Source: Devosia sp. SL43
GTDB lineage: Bacteria; Pseudomonadota; Alphaproteobacteria; Rhizobiales; Devosiaceae
NCBI RefSeq assembly: GCF_021729885.1
Contig: NZ_CP063401.1
Coordinates: 2,720,501 to 2,784,500 of the forward strand
Length of the DNA: 64,000 bases
Reading direction: 5' to 3'
Shown: piece by piece, positions 42,401 through 51,248 of the stretch
Layout of the letters: the number at the start of each line of letters is the position of its first letter
How positions within the stretch are numbered: position 1 is the first letter of the stretch
The notes under the pieces: model-generated
What the model saw: the letters and a program-made list of their open reading frames with translations, nothing else
Told to the model about the DNA's origin: nothing
The model's database searches: none
Position numbers and translations under genes: made by a program

Positions 42401-45142
42401 ATGCCCAGCTCCCCCTCGCCCGTGCTCGATGAAATCCGCTCCGTGCCACAGCGCGGCAGCCGTGCTTCCGCCAAGCCGCTGCCCACGCCGCCACCGGCGC
42501 TGGCCATCCATATTCCGTTGCGCGTGGTCGGGCTGATTCTATTGGGTGTCGTGGCGATCTGCCTGGCCTCGCTGGCCTCATGGTCGGTCGACGACCCGAG
42601 CTTCTCCTATGCCACATCAAAGTCGCCGGCCAACTGGCTGGGCTTTCCCGGCGCTGTCATCGCTGACACGCTATTCCAGGTCTTTGGCCTCGCTGCTCTG
42701 GCTTTGCTGGTGCCACCGGCGCTGTGGGCGTGGGCCTTTGCCCGCCGTCGCATGATGCCGCATATGGGCATGCGGCTGCTCGGCTGGATCGGCGCTACGC
42801 TGCTGGTTTCGGGCGTCCTGGCCTTTGTCGCCATGCCGGCGAGCTGGCCGCTGCCGACCGGCCTGGGCGGCCTTGTCGGCTCGGGTTTCAGTGCCCTGGC
42901 TGCGATGGTCACCGGTGATCAGCCACAGGCGGTCACCTCCGTGCTGTTTGCCATCATCATCGCCATCCCGGCGCTAACCCTGTTCTGGATCGCCATGGGT
43001 CTGGGGACATCGGTCCCGACGCGCCCGCAGAAGGGCAAGCCCGCCGCCGCGACTGCCGCTGGCCGCAAGGGCGTCGCTGCTCCGGTCGAGGACGACGAGC
43101 GCGAAACCAACCCGGTGGTTGATATCGTGCTCGGCGCCATGGTCCATACCGGCTATTCGCTGCGCACAGCCTTCCGCCGCGCCCGAGCCAGCCATGCCGA
43201 ACGTCGCGCTGCCGAGGCCGCGACCTGGCGGGATGATGAAGTCGAGCCGAGCCTGGATGGCCACGCACCCGTGGTCGACCGCCGCGAGCCATCGGCGACG
43301 CCGCGTCGCATCCATGCGCCGGTCGAGCCCGGCTTTGGCACAGAGCCGGCCTTCGATGCCGAGCCCGAAATCTCGCCGCGCATCAATGCCCGTCCGAGCT
43401 ATGACGATACCGAACTCGACTACCCCGATGAGGCCGAGGACGACATTCCCTTCGTGCCCGACACGCCGGTCGCGCCGGTCGCCAATCATCAGCAGCGCGG
43501 CGATTCGCGCTTCCATCCGGTTGATCCGACCAAGCCGCGCGTTGCCGCGCCGGCGCCGCGCCCGGTCCAGGGCCAGCGCGTGATGCGTGAAGCCCAGCCG
43601 TCCTTCCTCGATGAGCCCGCCGGCTTCGAGCTGCCCTCGCTCTCGCTATTGGCTGAGCCCAAGCACAAGGGCCCGTCGCCCGAGCATGCGCCCGAAAAAC
43701 TCGAAGCGATGGCTCGCCGTCTCGAAGAGGTGCTGAGCGATTTCGGCGTCAAGGGCGACATCATCAATGTTCGCCCTGGTCCGGTCGTCACCCTGTTCGA
43801 GCTCGAACCCGCGCCGGGTATCAAATCGTCCCGCGTGATCTCGCTGGCCGATGACATCGCCCGTTCGATGAGCGCCATCTCTGCTCGCGTCGCCGTGGTG
43901 CCGGGCCGCAATGCCATCGGCATCGAACTGCCTAACCAGCTGCGCGAAACCGTCTATTTCCGCGAAATGCTGGCTTCTTCCGATTTCGAGAAGATGAAGG
44001 GCAAACTGCCCATCTGCCTGGGCAAGACCATTGGCGGCGAACCCGTCATTGCTGACCTGGCCCGTATGCCGCATCTGCTCATCGCCGGCACCACCGGCTC
44101 GGGCAAGTCGGTGGGTATCAACACTTTCATCCTCAGCCTGCTCTACCAGATGACGCCCGAGCAGTGCCGCATGATCATGATCGATCCCAAGATGCTGGAA
44201 CTGAGCATCTATGACGGCATTCCGCATCTGCTGACGCCCGTCGTCACCGACCCGCAAAAGGCGGTCGTGGCGCTGAAATGGGCGGTGCGCGAGATGGAAG
44301 ATCGCTATCGCAAGATGAGCAAGATCGGCGTCCGCAACATCGACGGCTTCAACCAGCGCGTCAACGAGTCCAAGGCCGAGGGCCGGGTTATCACGCGCAC
44401 CGTGCAGACCGGCTTCGATCGCGAAACCGGCGAGGCGATATTCGAGAGCGAGGAATTCAACCTCGAGCCGCTGCCCTATATCGTGGTCATCGTCGACGAA
44501 ATGGCCGACCTGATGATGGTGGCCGGCAAGGATATCGAAGGCGCCATCCAGCGCCTGGCCCAGATGGCGCGTGCCGCCGGCATCCACATCATCACCGCCA
44601 CCCAGCGCCCCTCGGTCGACGTTATCACCGGCACGATCAAGGCCAACTTCCCCACCCGTATCTCGTTCATGGTCACGTCCAAGATCGATTCGCGCACCAT
44701 CCTGGGCGAGCAGGGCGCCGAGCAGCTGCTGGGCAATGGCGACATGCTCTATATGGCCTCCGGCGGTCGCACCAAGCGCCTGCACGGTCCCTTCGTGGCC
44801 GACAGCGAAGTCGAGGCCGTGGTGGCCCATCTCAAGAGCCAGGGCGCTCCGGACTATCTCGATTCCATCACGGAAGAAGATGACGAAGGCGGCAGCTTCG
44901 GCGAAGAGAGCTTTGGCGAGACCTCCAATGGCGGCTCTGGCGACGAGCTTTACGACAAGGCCGTCCATATCGTTCTGTCGGACAAGAAGGCTTCCACCTC
45001 CTATGTGCAGCGTCGCCTCGGCGTCGGCTACAACAAGGCGGCTACCCTGATCGAGCGCATGGAGCGGGAAGGCGTCATAAGCCAGGCCAACCATGCCGGT
45101 AAGCGCGAAATCCTCGTGGGCAACAACGCCGACGGATACTGA
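42401..45142 (+). CDS. ftsK: DNA translocase FtsK
   Basis: A 913-residue division-site DNA pump. Residues ~35-200 hold four or five membrane helices ([20 protein letters not shown] and others). Residues ~210-420 form a low-complexity Pro/Asp/Arg linker. The motor follows, with Walker [18 protein letters not shown], Walker [15 protein letters not shown] and [15 protein letters not shown]. The last ~65 residues are the gamma winged helix that reads KOPS sites ([38 protein letters not shown]). The start at 42401 ([11 protein letters not shown]) is the only nearby ATG; its ribosome binding site is weak. The gene follows glnK-amtB, as in other Rhizobiales. Confidence 0.96.
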   Translation: MPSSPSPVLDEIRSVPQRGSRASAKPLPTPPPALAIHIPLRVVGLILLGVVAICLASLASWSVDDPSFSYATSKSPANWLGFPGAVIADTLFQVFGLAALALLVPPALWAWAFARRRMMPHMGMRLLGWIGATLLVSGVLAFVAMPASWPLPTGLGGLVGSGFSALAAMVTGDQPQAVTSVLFAIIIAIPALTLFWIAMGLGTSVPTRPQKGKPAAATAAGRKGVAAPVEDDERETNPVVDIVLGAMVHTGYSLRTAFRRARASHAERRAAEAATWRDDEVEPSLDGHAPVVDRREPSATPRRIHAPVEPGFGTEPAFDAEPEISPRINARPSYDDTELDYPDEAEDDIPFVPDTPVAPVANHQQRGDSRFHPVDPTKPRVAAPAPRPVQGQRVMREAQPSFLDEPAGFELPSLSLLAEPKHKGPSPEHAPEKLEAMARRLEEVLSDFGVKGDIINVRPGPVVTLFELEPAPGIKSSRVISLADDIARSMSAISARVAVVPGRNAIGIELPNQLRETVYFREMLASSDFEKMKGKLPICLGKTIGGEPVIADLARMPHLLIAGTTGSGKSVGINTFILSLLYQMTPEQCRMIMIDPKMLELSIYDGIPHLLTPVVTDPQKAVVALKWAVREMEDRYRKMSKIGVRNIDGFNQRVNESKAEGRVITRTVQTGFDRETGEAIFESEEFNLEPLPYIVVIVDEMADLMMVAGKDIEGAIQRLAQMARAAGIHIITATQRPSVDVITGTIKANFPTRISFMVTSKIDSRTILGEQGAEQLLGNGDMLYMASGGRTKRLHGPFVADSEVEAVVAHLKSQGAPDYLDSITEEDDEGGSFGEESFGETSNGGSGDELYDKAVHIVLSDKKASTSYVQRRLGVGYNKAATLIERMEREGVISQANHAGKREILVGNNADGY

Positions 45143-45161
45143 GGCGGGTCCCCCGACCCAC

Positions 45162-45193
45162 CGCATCATTTCCGCCTGCGCGGGAATGATGCG
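45162..45193. repeat. Degenerate family C hairpin after ftsK
   Basis: CGCATCATT and AATGATGCG flank a CCGC/GCGG inner stem, giving the same design as the GTCATTCCCGC repeats but reduced to 32 bases. It lies 20 bases after the ftsK stop and may help end convergent transcription. Confidence 0.55.
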
Positions 45194-45207
45194 ATTGGAG
45201 CTTGCTG

Positions 45208-45513
45208 CTACTGGCAGGCCTTCTCGCCCACCACGACCTCGAACTCTCGTGGTCCGACCCAGCCCTCGCCATGGGGGTTGGGCAGGTCCTCGATCCGCAC
45301 CTCGAGCACGCAGGCGCCGCTCCTGACGTGCCAGAGGTCCGTCCCGATTTCCTCGATCGTATCGATGGCGTCAAAGCCGAAAGCGTCGACTACCTCCGCA
45401 GTGTCGACAATGGCCCGCAACTCGGCTTGGCGCTGATACTGCGGCGGCAGCGCCGCCAGGGCCGGCAACGTGCCCGCCAAAACCATCAAGCCAACCCATC
45501 CTGCCCGCACCAT
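45208..45513 (-). CDS. Small secreted protein of unknown function
   Basis: A 101-residue exported protein. The signal peptide MVRAGWVGLMVLAGTLPALA is cleaved near ALA-ALPP. The mature part is mostly polar with two cysteines (SGACVLEVRIEDLPNPHGEG and EKACQ at the end), probably one disulfide. GGAGGAA precedes the ATG at 45513. I do not recognise the family. It is convergent with ftsK. Confidence 0.75.
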   Translation of the reverse strand: MVRAGWVGLMVLAGTLPALAALPPQYQRQAELRAIVDTAEVVDAFGFDAIDTIEEIGTDLWHVRSGACVLEVRIEDLPNPHGEGWVGPREFEVVVGEKACQ

Positions 45514-45645
45514 CTCTCGTTCCTCCCGGTAAATAAGCACTTATCACTTCTTTGGAACGCCATCGACGCTGTAAACAATAAACGCGTGTCTAAACGGCGG
45601 CGCGCTACCGACTGGACGGTATTAAACGTCGATGCTCTCGTTCAT

Positions 45646-46104
45646 TTATAAACCCGATACGTTGAATATTGTTGCTTCGCAGTATTGTTCACTGTCGCTG
45701 ACTGCGATCATGAGTTCTTGAATGCGGAGTGATTGAGCGTCTCGCTTGAAGCTTGCCAACGTAGAGCCCGGGGGAGCAAACGGGTGACCTGGTCCCGCAT
45801 TCCAAATTTCCGCCTCAAAATCTGGCAGGAAGTCCGGCGCCTGCCTCAAGGAAGCTTCCGAGACAACATCGCAAATTTCGCCAGTAACAATTGTTCCGCC
45901 CATTGCCTCGAAGTATTTTTCCATCAAATGGATAATTCTGATGGAAATTGGAATATTTTCGGAAGAATTTTCTTTGAACGACATCTGCCAAGTAAAGTAG
46001 ACAAGCAGAACGGCGAACGCCAAAGCTGCCACTGCCGCGATCTTGATTGATAGTTTTGGCGAATTATTGGCACTTCGTGTTGTTTGAGGGCTACCGGTTT
46101 GCAT
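45646..46104 (-). CDS. Hypothetical single-pass membrane protein in an AT-rich patch
   Basis: A 152-residue protein with an N-terminal polar tail, one membrane helix (IAAVAALAFAVLLVYF, ~residues 23-38) and a periplasmic or cytoplasmic C-terminal domain with two Cys (GEICDVV, EQYCEATIF). The ATG at 46104 has AGAAGAGG 5 nt upstream; a TTG 20 codons earlier is less likely. The base composition is visibly lower in GC than the neighbours, and A/T-ending codons are frequent. Together with the lack of a recognisable family this suggests a recently acquired orphan gene. The function is unknown. Confidence 0.65.
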   Translation of the reverse strand: MQTGSPQTTRSANNSPKLSIKIAAVAALAFAVLLVYFTWQMSFKENSSENIPISIRIIHLMEKYFEAMGGTIVTGEICDVVSEASLRQAPDFLPDFEAEIWNAGPGHPFAPPGSTLASFKRDAQSLRIQELMIAVSDSEQYCEATIFNVSGL

Positions 46105-46451
46105 TAGGCCTCTTCTTGGATTGAGACAGTCTACATTTGCTCGAAGTTGCGAGAGCTCCGACAACCCTGCCGACGGTCTGGCATGCTTGAATCACCGTCA
46201 CGAACCGCCAAACATGAAGCTTTTTCATCCAGGACTATGAAGTGAAATTGCATAAGCCCCACCAACAGTCATGAAGCCCGGCTTCCTGAGGGAACTGTCG
46301 ACCCTTCGAGCTTCTAGGCCAGACGTAGCGTGTAGCGTAACTCATTTAGAGCCCAGCGTTCCTTTACGCCACATGAATGGCGGGAACCACCTGTTGCCGC
46401 AATTGCTTTCTAGGGTAGCTTCGACAAACAACTCGCCACGGAACCAATTCC
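46105..46451. other. AT-richer intergenic region
   Basis: About 350 bases with lower GC than the flanks and no supported gene. An 85-codon plus-strand frame (46271-46528) lacks a ribosome binding site and runs into lolA in another frame. It should hold the lolA promoter, which I could not place confidently. I see no integrase, tRNA end or direct repeat that would mark a mobile element. Confidence 0.4.
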
Positions 46452-47078
46452 ATGATTCGCCGCGATGCCCTGCTGCTTGGTCTCTCTGCTGCCTTTGCGC
46501 TGGCCACCACCAAAGCCTTCTCGCTTGACCGGGCTCTTTCCCCCGAAGAGCAGCAGCTCATCGCCGATATCGGCAACCATAATTCGGCCATCCGCAGCAT
46601 GGCCGGGCGCTTCCTGCAGATCGACACCAATGGCGGACGGCAGGAGGGGACATTCTTCCTCGAACGCCCGGACAAAGTGGCGTTCCGCTACGCCCCGCCA
46701 AGCCGGGAGGAAATCGTCTCGGTGGGCCGCGGCTTCTACGTGCTCAACCGGCGCGACGAGACCTACTACGCCTATCCGCAGGACACCATTCCGCTGCGGC
46801 AGTTCCTGGGCGACCAGATCAACCTGCTCGACGCCAACGTGATCGATGTGACCAGTTCGGACGGCTATATGTCGATCACCGTCATCGACGAGACAGTGGC
46901 CGGCACCGTGCAGGTGTCGCTGACCTTTGGCACAGATACACTCGATCTGGTGCAGTGGAGCCTGGTGGAGCCCAGCGGGGCCGAACTGACCTTCTCGCTC
47001 TATGATGTGGAAAAAGACGTGCAGATTCCGCGCGCTTTCTTCTCCATCCCGGCCAACTACACAGCCACCGAGCAGTAA
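46452..47078 (+). CDS. lolA: Outer-membrane lipoprotein carrier protein LolA-family
   Basis: A 208-residue periplasmic carrier that takes lipoproteins from LolCDE to the outer membrane. The N-terminus has a signal peptide with twin Arg (MIRRDALLLGLSAAFALATT). The family pattern is clear: NSAIRSMAGRFLQIDTNGGR, QEGTFFLERPDKVAFRY, GRGFYVLNRRDETYYAYPQD and IPLRQFLGDQINL. The GTFFLERPDKxxFxY core is strongly conserved in LolA. In alphaproteobacteria lolA often follows ftsK; here an AT-rich patch and two small genes intervene. Confidence 0.93.
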   Translation: MIRRDALLLGLSAAFALATTKAFSLDRALSPEEQQLIADIGNHNSAIRSMAGRFLQIDTNGGRQEGTFFLERPDKVAFRYAPPSREEIVSVGRGFYVLNRRDETYYAYPQDTIPLRQFLGDQINLLDANVIDVTSSDGYMSITVIDETVAGTVQVSLTFGTDTLDLVQWSLVEPSGAELTFSLYDVEKDVQIPRAFFSIPANYTATEQ

Positions 47079-47891
47079 TCAGCGGCCCAGCGCGTAGATG
47101 GCGACGAGGCCGGCAATGCCGACGGCGATGCGCCACCAGGCGAAGGGCGCGAAACCGTATTTGCTGACAAAGCCAAGCAGGTAGCGGACGACCAGTGCAC
47201 CCACGATGAAGGCTGCGGCAAAGCCGATGGCGACATTGAGCGCGATCGACGTGTCGATCAGGTCGCGGCTCTTGTAGAGGTCGTAGCCAAAGGCGCCCAC
47301 CATGATGGGCAGGGCGATGAAGAAGGTGAATTCGGCGGCAGCGCGCTTGCTGGCGCCGAACAGCATGGCGCCAACCACGGTCGCACCGGAGCGTGAGACG
47401 CCGGGCACTAGGCTGAGCATTTGGAACAGGCCCACCACCAGCGCAAGATGCCAGGGAAACTGGTAGATGTCGTCATATCGGGGCTTGAGAGGCAGGCGGT
47501 CGACGATCAAGAGGATCACGCCGCCGATCAGCAGCGTCCAACAGATCAGCGCGGCCGATTCCCAGAGGTCGCCCTGGATGAAATCGCGCAGCAGCACACC
47601 GGCCGCAACGGCCGGCAGGCAGGCCAGGATCACCGACAGCGCAAACTGCCAGGCATAGGCTTTGCCGGTCAGCGCATCGCGGATCAACAGGCCCAGTTTG
47701 GCGAAATAGACCGTGATCACGGCCAAGATCGCGCCGAGCTGGATCAGCACGATAAAGGTCGCCGGCTGGGTCAGTCCGAAGAAGTGGCCGGCCAGCAATA
47801 GGTGGCCGGTGGAGCTGACTGGAAGGAATTCGGTAAGCCCTTCAAGAATTCCAAGGATCAGCGGCACAAAAAGACCTTGATCGGCGTTCAT
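47079..47891 (-). CDS. uppP: Undecaprenyl-diphosphatase UppP (BacA)
   Basis: A 270-residue membrane enzyme that dephosphorylates undecaprenyl pyrophosphate, recycling the lipid carrier for peptidoglycan and giving bacitracin tolerance. Conserved blocks are present: LGILEGLTEFLPVSSTGHLLL (catalytic Glu and SSTGH) and SLVPGVSRSGATVVGAML (PGxSRSGxT). There are 7-8 predicted helices. The start at 47891 has GGGGA upstream. Its 3' end abuts lolA (convergent); its 5' end is divergent from the GST-like gene. Confidence 0.97.
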   Translation of the reverse strand: MNADQGLFVPLILGILEGLTEFLPVSSTGHLLLAGHFFGLTQPATFIVLIQLGAILAVITVYFAKLGLLIRDALTGKAYAWQFALSVILACLPAVAAGVLLRDFIQGDLWESAALICWTLLIGGVILLIVDRLPLKPRYDDIYQFPWHLALVVGLFQMLSLVPGVSRSGATVVGAMLFGASKRAAAEFTFFIALPIMVGAFGYDLYKSRDLIDTSIALNVAIGFAAAFIVGALVVRYLLGFVSKYGFAPFAWWRIAVGIAGLVAIYALGR

Positions 47892-48004
47892 TTGATCCCC
47901 TAATTCAGTCCAACGGCCCGCAAAGTCCGGAAAAGCTCTAGCGCTGTTCGCAGATAGCGCCAAGCAGCCCACAGCGGTAACCGCAAAAAGAGACGAGCAT
48001 CCAC

Positions 48005-48682
48005 ATGCCGAGCCTGCTTCATCATCCTCTCGATCCGTCCTCGCGCCTCATCCGTCTGATGTGCGCCGAGTATGGCGTGCCGCTCGACATGGAGGAAATC
48101 AAGCCCTGGCTACGCACAGCTGAGTTGCTCGAAATCAATCCGGCCGCGACGCTGCCGATTTTTCTCGGTGAGGGCGACCAGCCCATTGTGGGTCTGCTGG
48201 CCAATATCCACACCATCGAAGATCTATATACCCCCAGCGTCGTCACCGGCCTGATCCCGCCCGATCCCGGGCCACGGGCTGAGATGTGGCGGATGATCGA
48301 ATGGGTGATCTTCAAGCTCAATGACGAAGTGACGCGCTACGTGCTTGAGGAAAAGATCGTCAAGCGCGACCAGAAGGGCGCGACCCCCGATCCAGCGGTC
48401 CTGCGTGTGGCCAAGGCCAATCTCAACGAGCACATGCTCTACTTCAACTGGATCTTCGCCACCCGCTCCTGGCTGGGCGGCGATATGATGACGCTGGCCG
48501 ATTTCGCCCTGGCGGCGCATCTGTCGACGCTCGACTATCTGGGAGATATCGACTGGGGCAAGGCCGGGGAAACCCGCGACTGGTATTCCCGCATCAAGTC
48601 CCGCCCGGCCTTCCGGACTTTGCTCAACGATCGCGTGGTCGCCATGCCGCCGCAGAAGGGCTATGCGGACCTGGATTTCTAG
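48005..48682 (+). CDS. Glutathione S-transferase-family protein, probable FzlA
   Basis: A 225-residue protein with a thioredoxin-like N-terminal domain (LLHHPLDPSSRLIRLMCAEY, PLDMEEIKPW, EINPAATLPIF) and a helical GST C-terminal domain (SWLGGDMMTLADFALAAHL). It ends with the conserved-looking tail GYADLDF. In alphaproteobacteria the GST-like cell-division protein FzlA, which binds and curves FtsZ filaments, is of this size and is commonly found near uppP and queG, as here. The FzlA call is by similarity of shape and context; an ordinary glutathione transferase is the alternative. Confidence 0.7.
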   Translation: MPSLLHHPLDPSSRLIRLMCAEYGVPLDMEEIKPWLRTAELLEINPAATLPIFLGEGDQPIVGLLANIHTIEDLYTPSVVTGLIPPDPGPRAEMWRMIEWVIFKLNDEVTRYVLEEKIVKRDQKGATPDPAVLRVAKANLNEHMLYFNWIFATRSWLGGDMMTLADFALAAHLSTLDYLGDIDWGKAGETRDWYSRIKSRPAFRTLLNDRVVAMPPQKGYADLDF

Positions 48683-48686
48683 CGCA

Positions 48687-48702
48687 ATTTGTATATACAA
48701 AT
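48687..48702. promoter_or_regulatory. Palindromic operator of the brnTA module
   Basis: ATTTGTATATACAAAT is a perfect 16-bp palindrome 15 bases before the brnT start codon. BrnA-type antitoxins repress their own operon, so this is the likely binding site. Confidence 0.7.
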
Positions 48703-48717
48703 GTGTAGTTGGATGCT

Positions 48718-49002
48718 ATGAAGATTGACGGCTTCGAGTGGGACGCTGGCAATCATGACAAGTGTCAAAGCCATGGTGTTTCAATCGTCGACATTGAAGG
48801 CTTGTTCTCCCGGCCTCACCTTATCGCCCCAGACGTGAAGCATTCGCACGATGAGGAACGATACGTCGCCATAGGGCGAAGTGCTGGAGACCGGCCGTTG
48901 TTTGTCGTGTTTACGACGCGTGAGGAGGGTGACGCACTGTTGGTCCGCCACATAAGCGCCCGTTACATGCATGCCAAGGAGTTCAAGCGCTATGAGCGGT
49001 AG
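48718..49002 (+). CDS. brnT: BrnT-family toxin
   Basis: A 94-residue RelE-fold ribonuclease toxin of a type II system. The BrnT pattern is present: FEWDAGNHDKCQSHGVSIVD at the N-terminus, EERYVAIGRSAGDRPLFVVF in the middle and the catalytic C-terminal motif RHISARYMHAKEFKRYE. When free it would cleave RNA and stop growth. The ATG at 48718 is chosen; a TTG three codons upstream is possible. Its 3' end overlaps the antitoxin gene by 11 nt, and the toxin-first order is normal for brnTA. Confidence 0.9.
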   Translation: MKIDGFEWDAGNHDKCQSHGVSIVDIEGLFSRPHLIAPDVKHSHDEERYVAIGRSAGDRPLFVVFTTREEGDALLVRHISARYMHAKEFKRYER

Positions 49003-49243
49003 GAAAGTACCTCATTTCAAGTCAGACGAAGAAGCCGCTGCCTTTTTGGAACAGGATCTCTCTGATCTGGATTTTAGCCAGTTCAAGCCGTCCCCGTTCG
49101 AATTCACCCCCAAGGCCGCGCAGCTCAATATGCGGTTGCCCTCGTCATTGCTGGAAGCGCTGAAAAGTAAGGCGAAGGAACGCGGCATTCCCTATACGCG
49201 CTATATCCGACAGCTCCTTGAGCACGATATTGCCGGGCGTTGA
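48992..49243 (+). CDS. brnA: BrnA-family antitoxin (ribbon-helix-helix)
   Basis: An 83-residue antitoxin. Residues ~1-45 are the acidic toxin-binding segment (FKSDEEAAAFLEQDLSDLDF), and residues ~48-80 are a ribbon-helix-helix DNA-binding end (AQLNMRLPSSLLEALKSKAK, then GIPYTRYIRQLLEHDI). It overlaps brnT by 11 nt, allowing balanced synthesis. Its TGA stop overlaps the TTG start of queG (TTGA), so queG translation is tied to this module. Confidence 0.9.
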   Translation: MSGRKVPHFKSDEEAAAFLEQDLSDLDFSQFKPSPFEFTPKAAQLNMRLPSSLLEALKSKAKERGIPYTRYIRQLLEHDIAGR

Positions 49244-50379
49244 CGAGCCACTCCACACACTCGTCCGACAAACTCGTCGCCGAGCTGCGCGCTCGCGCGG
49301 CAGCGCTCGGCTTTGACAGTTTTGGCATTGCTGCCGCCGATGCGCGCCCTGATCTGCCGGAAAAACTGAACGCGGCCATTGCCGCCGGCTGGCATGGCGA
49401 TATGGCGTGGATGGCCGAGACGGCCGAGCGTCGGGCCAGTCCGCAGGGCATGTGGCCGGAGGCGAAGTCGGTCATTCTGCTCGGCATCAATTATGGGCCC
49501 GAGACCGCCCCGCTGGCGATTCTCGGCGAGCGCGACCTCGGCTCGATCTCGGTCTATGCCCGCAATCGCGATTATCACGAGATCATCAAGGGCAAGCTCA
49601 AGGAGCTTGCGGGACTATTGGCCCGGCGTTCGGGTGCCGAGGTCAAGGTGTTTGTCGATACCGCGCCGCTGATGGAAAAGCCGCTGGCCGAGGCGGCGGG
49701 GCTGGGCTGGCAGGGCAAGCACACGGTTTTGGTCAGTCGCGAATTTGGGTCCTGGCTGTTTCTGGGCGCCATTCTAACTTCGGCGGAGCTGCCAGGGGAT
49801 AAGTCCCATGAAGAGAGCTGCGGCACCTGCACGCGGTGCCTCGATGTCTGCCCGACCAATGCCTTTCCAGCGCCGTTCCAGCTCGATTCCCGGCGCTGCC
49901 TCGCCTATCTCAGCGTGGAACATAAGTCCCAGATTCCATTGGAGTTTCGGGCACCGATGGGCAACCGCATCTATGGCTGCGACGATTGCCTGGCGGTCTG
50001 CCCGTGGAACAAGTTCGCCTCGGTGAGCCGTGAGATCAGGCTGCGGGGGCGGGTGGAGCTGGAGCGGCCCAGGCTGGCCGATCTGGTGCAGCTCGACGAT
50101 GCCGGTTTCCGGGCGCTGTTTGCCGGCTCGCCGGTCAAGCGTATTGGCATCGGTCGGTTCCTGCGTAATGTCTTGATCGCCATCGGCAATTCGGGTGACG
50201 CGACCATGGTGCCGATAGTGGAGGCTCGGCTTGGAGACGGCGATCCGCTGGTGCGGGGAGCGGCGATCTGGGCGCTACGACGGCTGGCGCCGGAAGGGGC
50301 CGATGCGTTGAGCCTTGCCTATCTGGCGCAGGAAAGCGATAGCTCGGTGGCCAGCGAATGGACCGTGGATATCTCATGA
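49240..50379 (+). CDS. queG: Epoxyqueuosine reductase QueG (TTG start)
   Basis: QueG uses cobalamin and two 4Fe-4S clusters to reduce epoxyqueuosine to queuosine in tRNA anticodons. The 379-residue product shows ALGFDSFGIAAADA, the cobalamin-binding region (WHGDMAWMAE, VFVDTAPLMEKPLAEAAGLG) and both cluster motifs (CGTCTRCLDVCP and YGCDDCLAVCPWN), followed by HEAT-like repeats. No ATG gives a full N-terminus, so TTG at 49240, overlapping the brnA stop, is used. It is followed by an SDR gene with an ATGA overlap. Confidence 0.95.
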   Translation: MTSHSTHSSDKLVAELRARAAALGFDSFGIAAADARPDLPEKLNAAIAAGWHGDMAWMAETAERRASPQGMWPEAKSVILLGINYGPETAPLAILGERDLGSISVYARNRDYHEIIKGKLKELAGLLARRSGAEVKVFVDTAPLMEKPLAEAAGLGWQGKHTVLVSREFGSWLFLGAILTSAELPGDKSHEESCGTCTRCLDVCPTNAFPAPFQLDSRRCLAYLSVEHKSQIPLEFRAPMGNRIYGCDDCLAVCPWNKFASVSREIRLRGRVELERPRLADLVQLDDAGFRALFAGSPVKRIGIGRFLRNVLIAIGNSGDATMVPIVEARLGDGDPLVRGAAIWALRRLAPEGADALSLAYLAQESDSSVASEWTVDIS

Positions 50380-51248
50380 ACGCCTTCTTTTTTGGCCTCG
50401 GATTTTCGTCCACCTGGGCCTCGATCAAAATGCGCTCATCGGGCCAATATGCGGACATTGGGGGTACCGTCAGGTCAGCAGAAAAGGCCATGCTGTTACG
50501 GGCAGAAGGTCTCAACGCGCATGTGTTCGACGGCGCCGCGCCGGGCCCAACCCTGGGCCCAGTCCTGCGTCGGGCCAGCCATGTGATCTTGTCAATCGCA
50601 CCGGGCCCGGATGGCGATCCGGCGCTGCTGCACCATCGTGCCGATCTCGATGCCGCAACGGACCTGCAATGGCTCTGCTATTATTCCACGGTCGGGGTCT
50701 ATGGGGATTTCGGCGGCGCCTGGATCGACGAATCGGCGCCGCTGGTACCGCGCAACGAGCGCAGCGATCGCCGCGTGCTGGCTGAGCAGACCTGGCGCGA
50801 ATACGCGCGTGAGCGCGGCGTGAAGCTGACTATTCTACGGCTGGCCGGCATCTATGGGCCTGATCGTTCGACCTTCGACAAGCTGCGCGATGGCACGGCA
50901 CGGCGAGTGATCAAGCCGGGCCAGGTGTTCAACCGCATCCATGTGGCTGACATCGGCCGGGTGACCGCTCTGGCGGCGGAGGCTCGGCTCCAGGGCACAT
51001 TCAACCTCGGCGATGACGAGCCGGCGCCGCCGCAGGAGGTGATCGCCCATGCCGCCGCCATGCTGGGCATGGACCCGCCACCCGACCTACCTTTCGAGAC
51101 CGCCCCGATGACGCCGATGCAGCGCAGTTTTTACGCCGACAACAAGCGCGTCTCCAACGCCGCAATCAAACGGGCGCTGGGGATCGAGCTGCTCTACCCG
51201 ACCTATCGCGAGGGCCTGGCGTCAATTTTCGATAAGGAACAAGCATGA
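50376..51248 (+). CDS. NAD-dependent epimerase/SDR-family protein (YeeZ-like)
   Basis: A 290-residue extended SDR-like protein. The N-terminus FFFGLGFSSTWASIKMRS is a modified glycine-rich loop. YYSTVGVYGDFGGAWIDESA carries the family's Ser-Thr-x-Gly-Val-Tyr-Gly active-site region, and LRLAGIYGPDRS and VFNRIHVADIGRV follow. This pattern matches YeeZ/SDR_a5-type proteins, whose substrates are unknown. It overlaps queG by 4 nt (ATGA) and the GNAT gene by 4 nt, so the three genes are one operon. Confidence 0.88.
   Translation: MNAFFFGLGFSSTWASIKMRSSGQYADIGGTVRSAEKAMLLRAEGLNAHVFDGAAPGPTLGPVLRRASHVILSIAPGPDGDPALLHHRADLDAATDLQWLCYYSTVGVYGDFGGAWIDESAPLVPRNERSDRRVLAEQTWREYARERGVKLTILRLAGIYGPDRSTFDKLRDGTARRVIKPGQVFNRIHVADIGRVTALAAEARLQGTFNLGDDEPAPPQEVIAHAAAMLGMDPPPDLPFETAPMTPMQRSFYADNKRVSNAAIKRALGIELLYPTYREGLASIFDKEQA

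Noticed and set aside
46271..46528. 85-codon plus-strand frame before lolA
   Set aside because: No ribosome binding site, no motif, overlaps lolA in another frame; the region is better described as non-coding and AT-rich.
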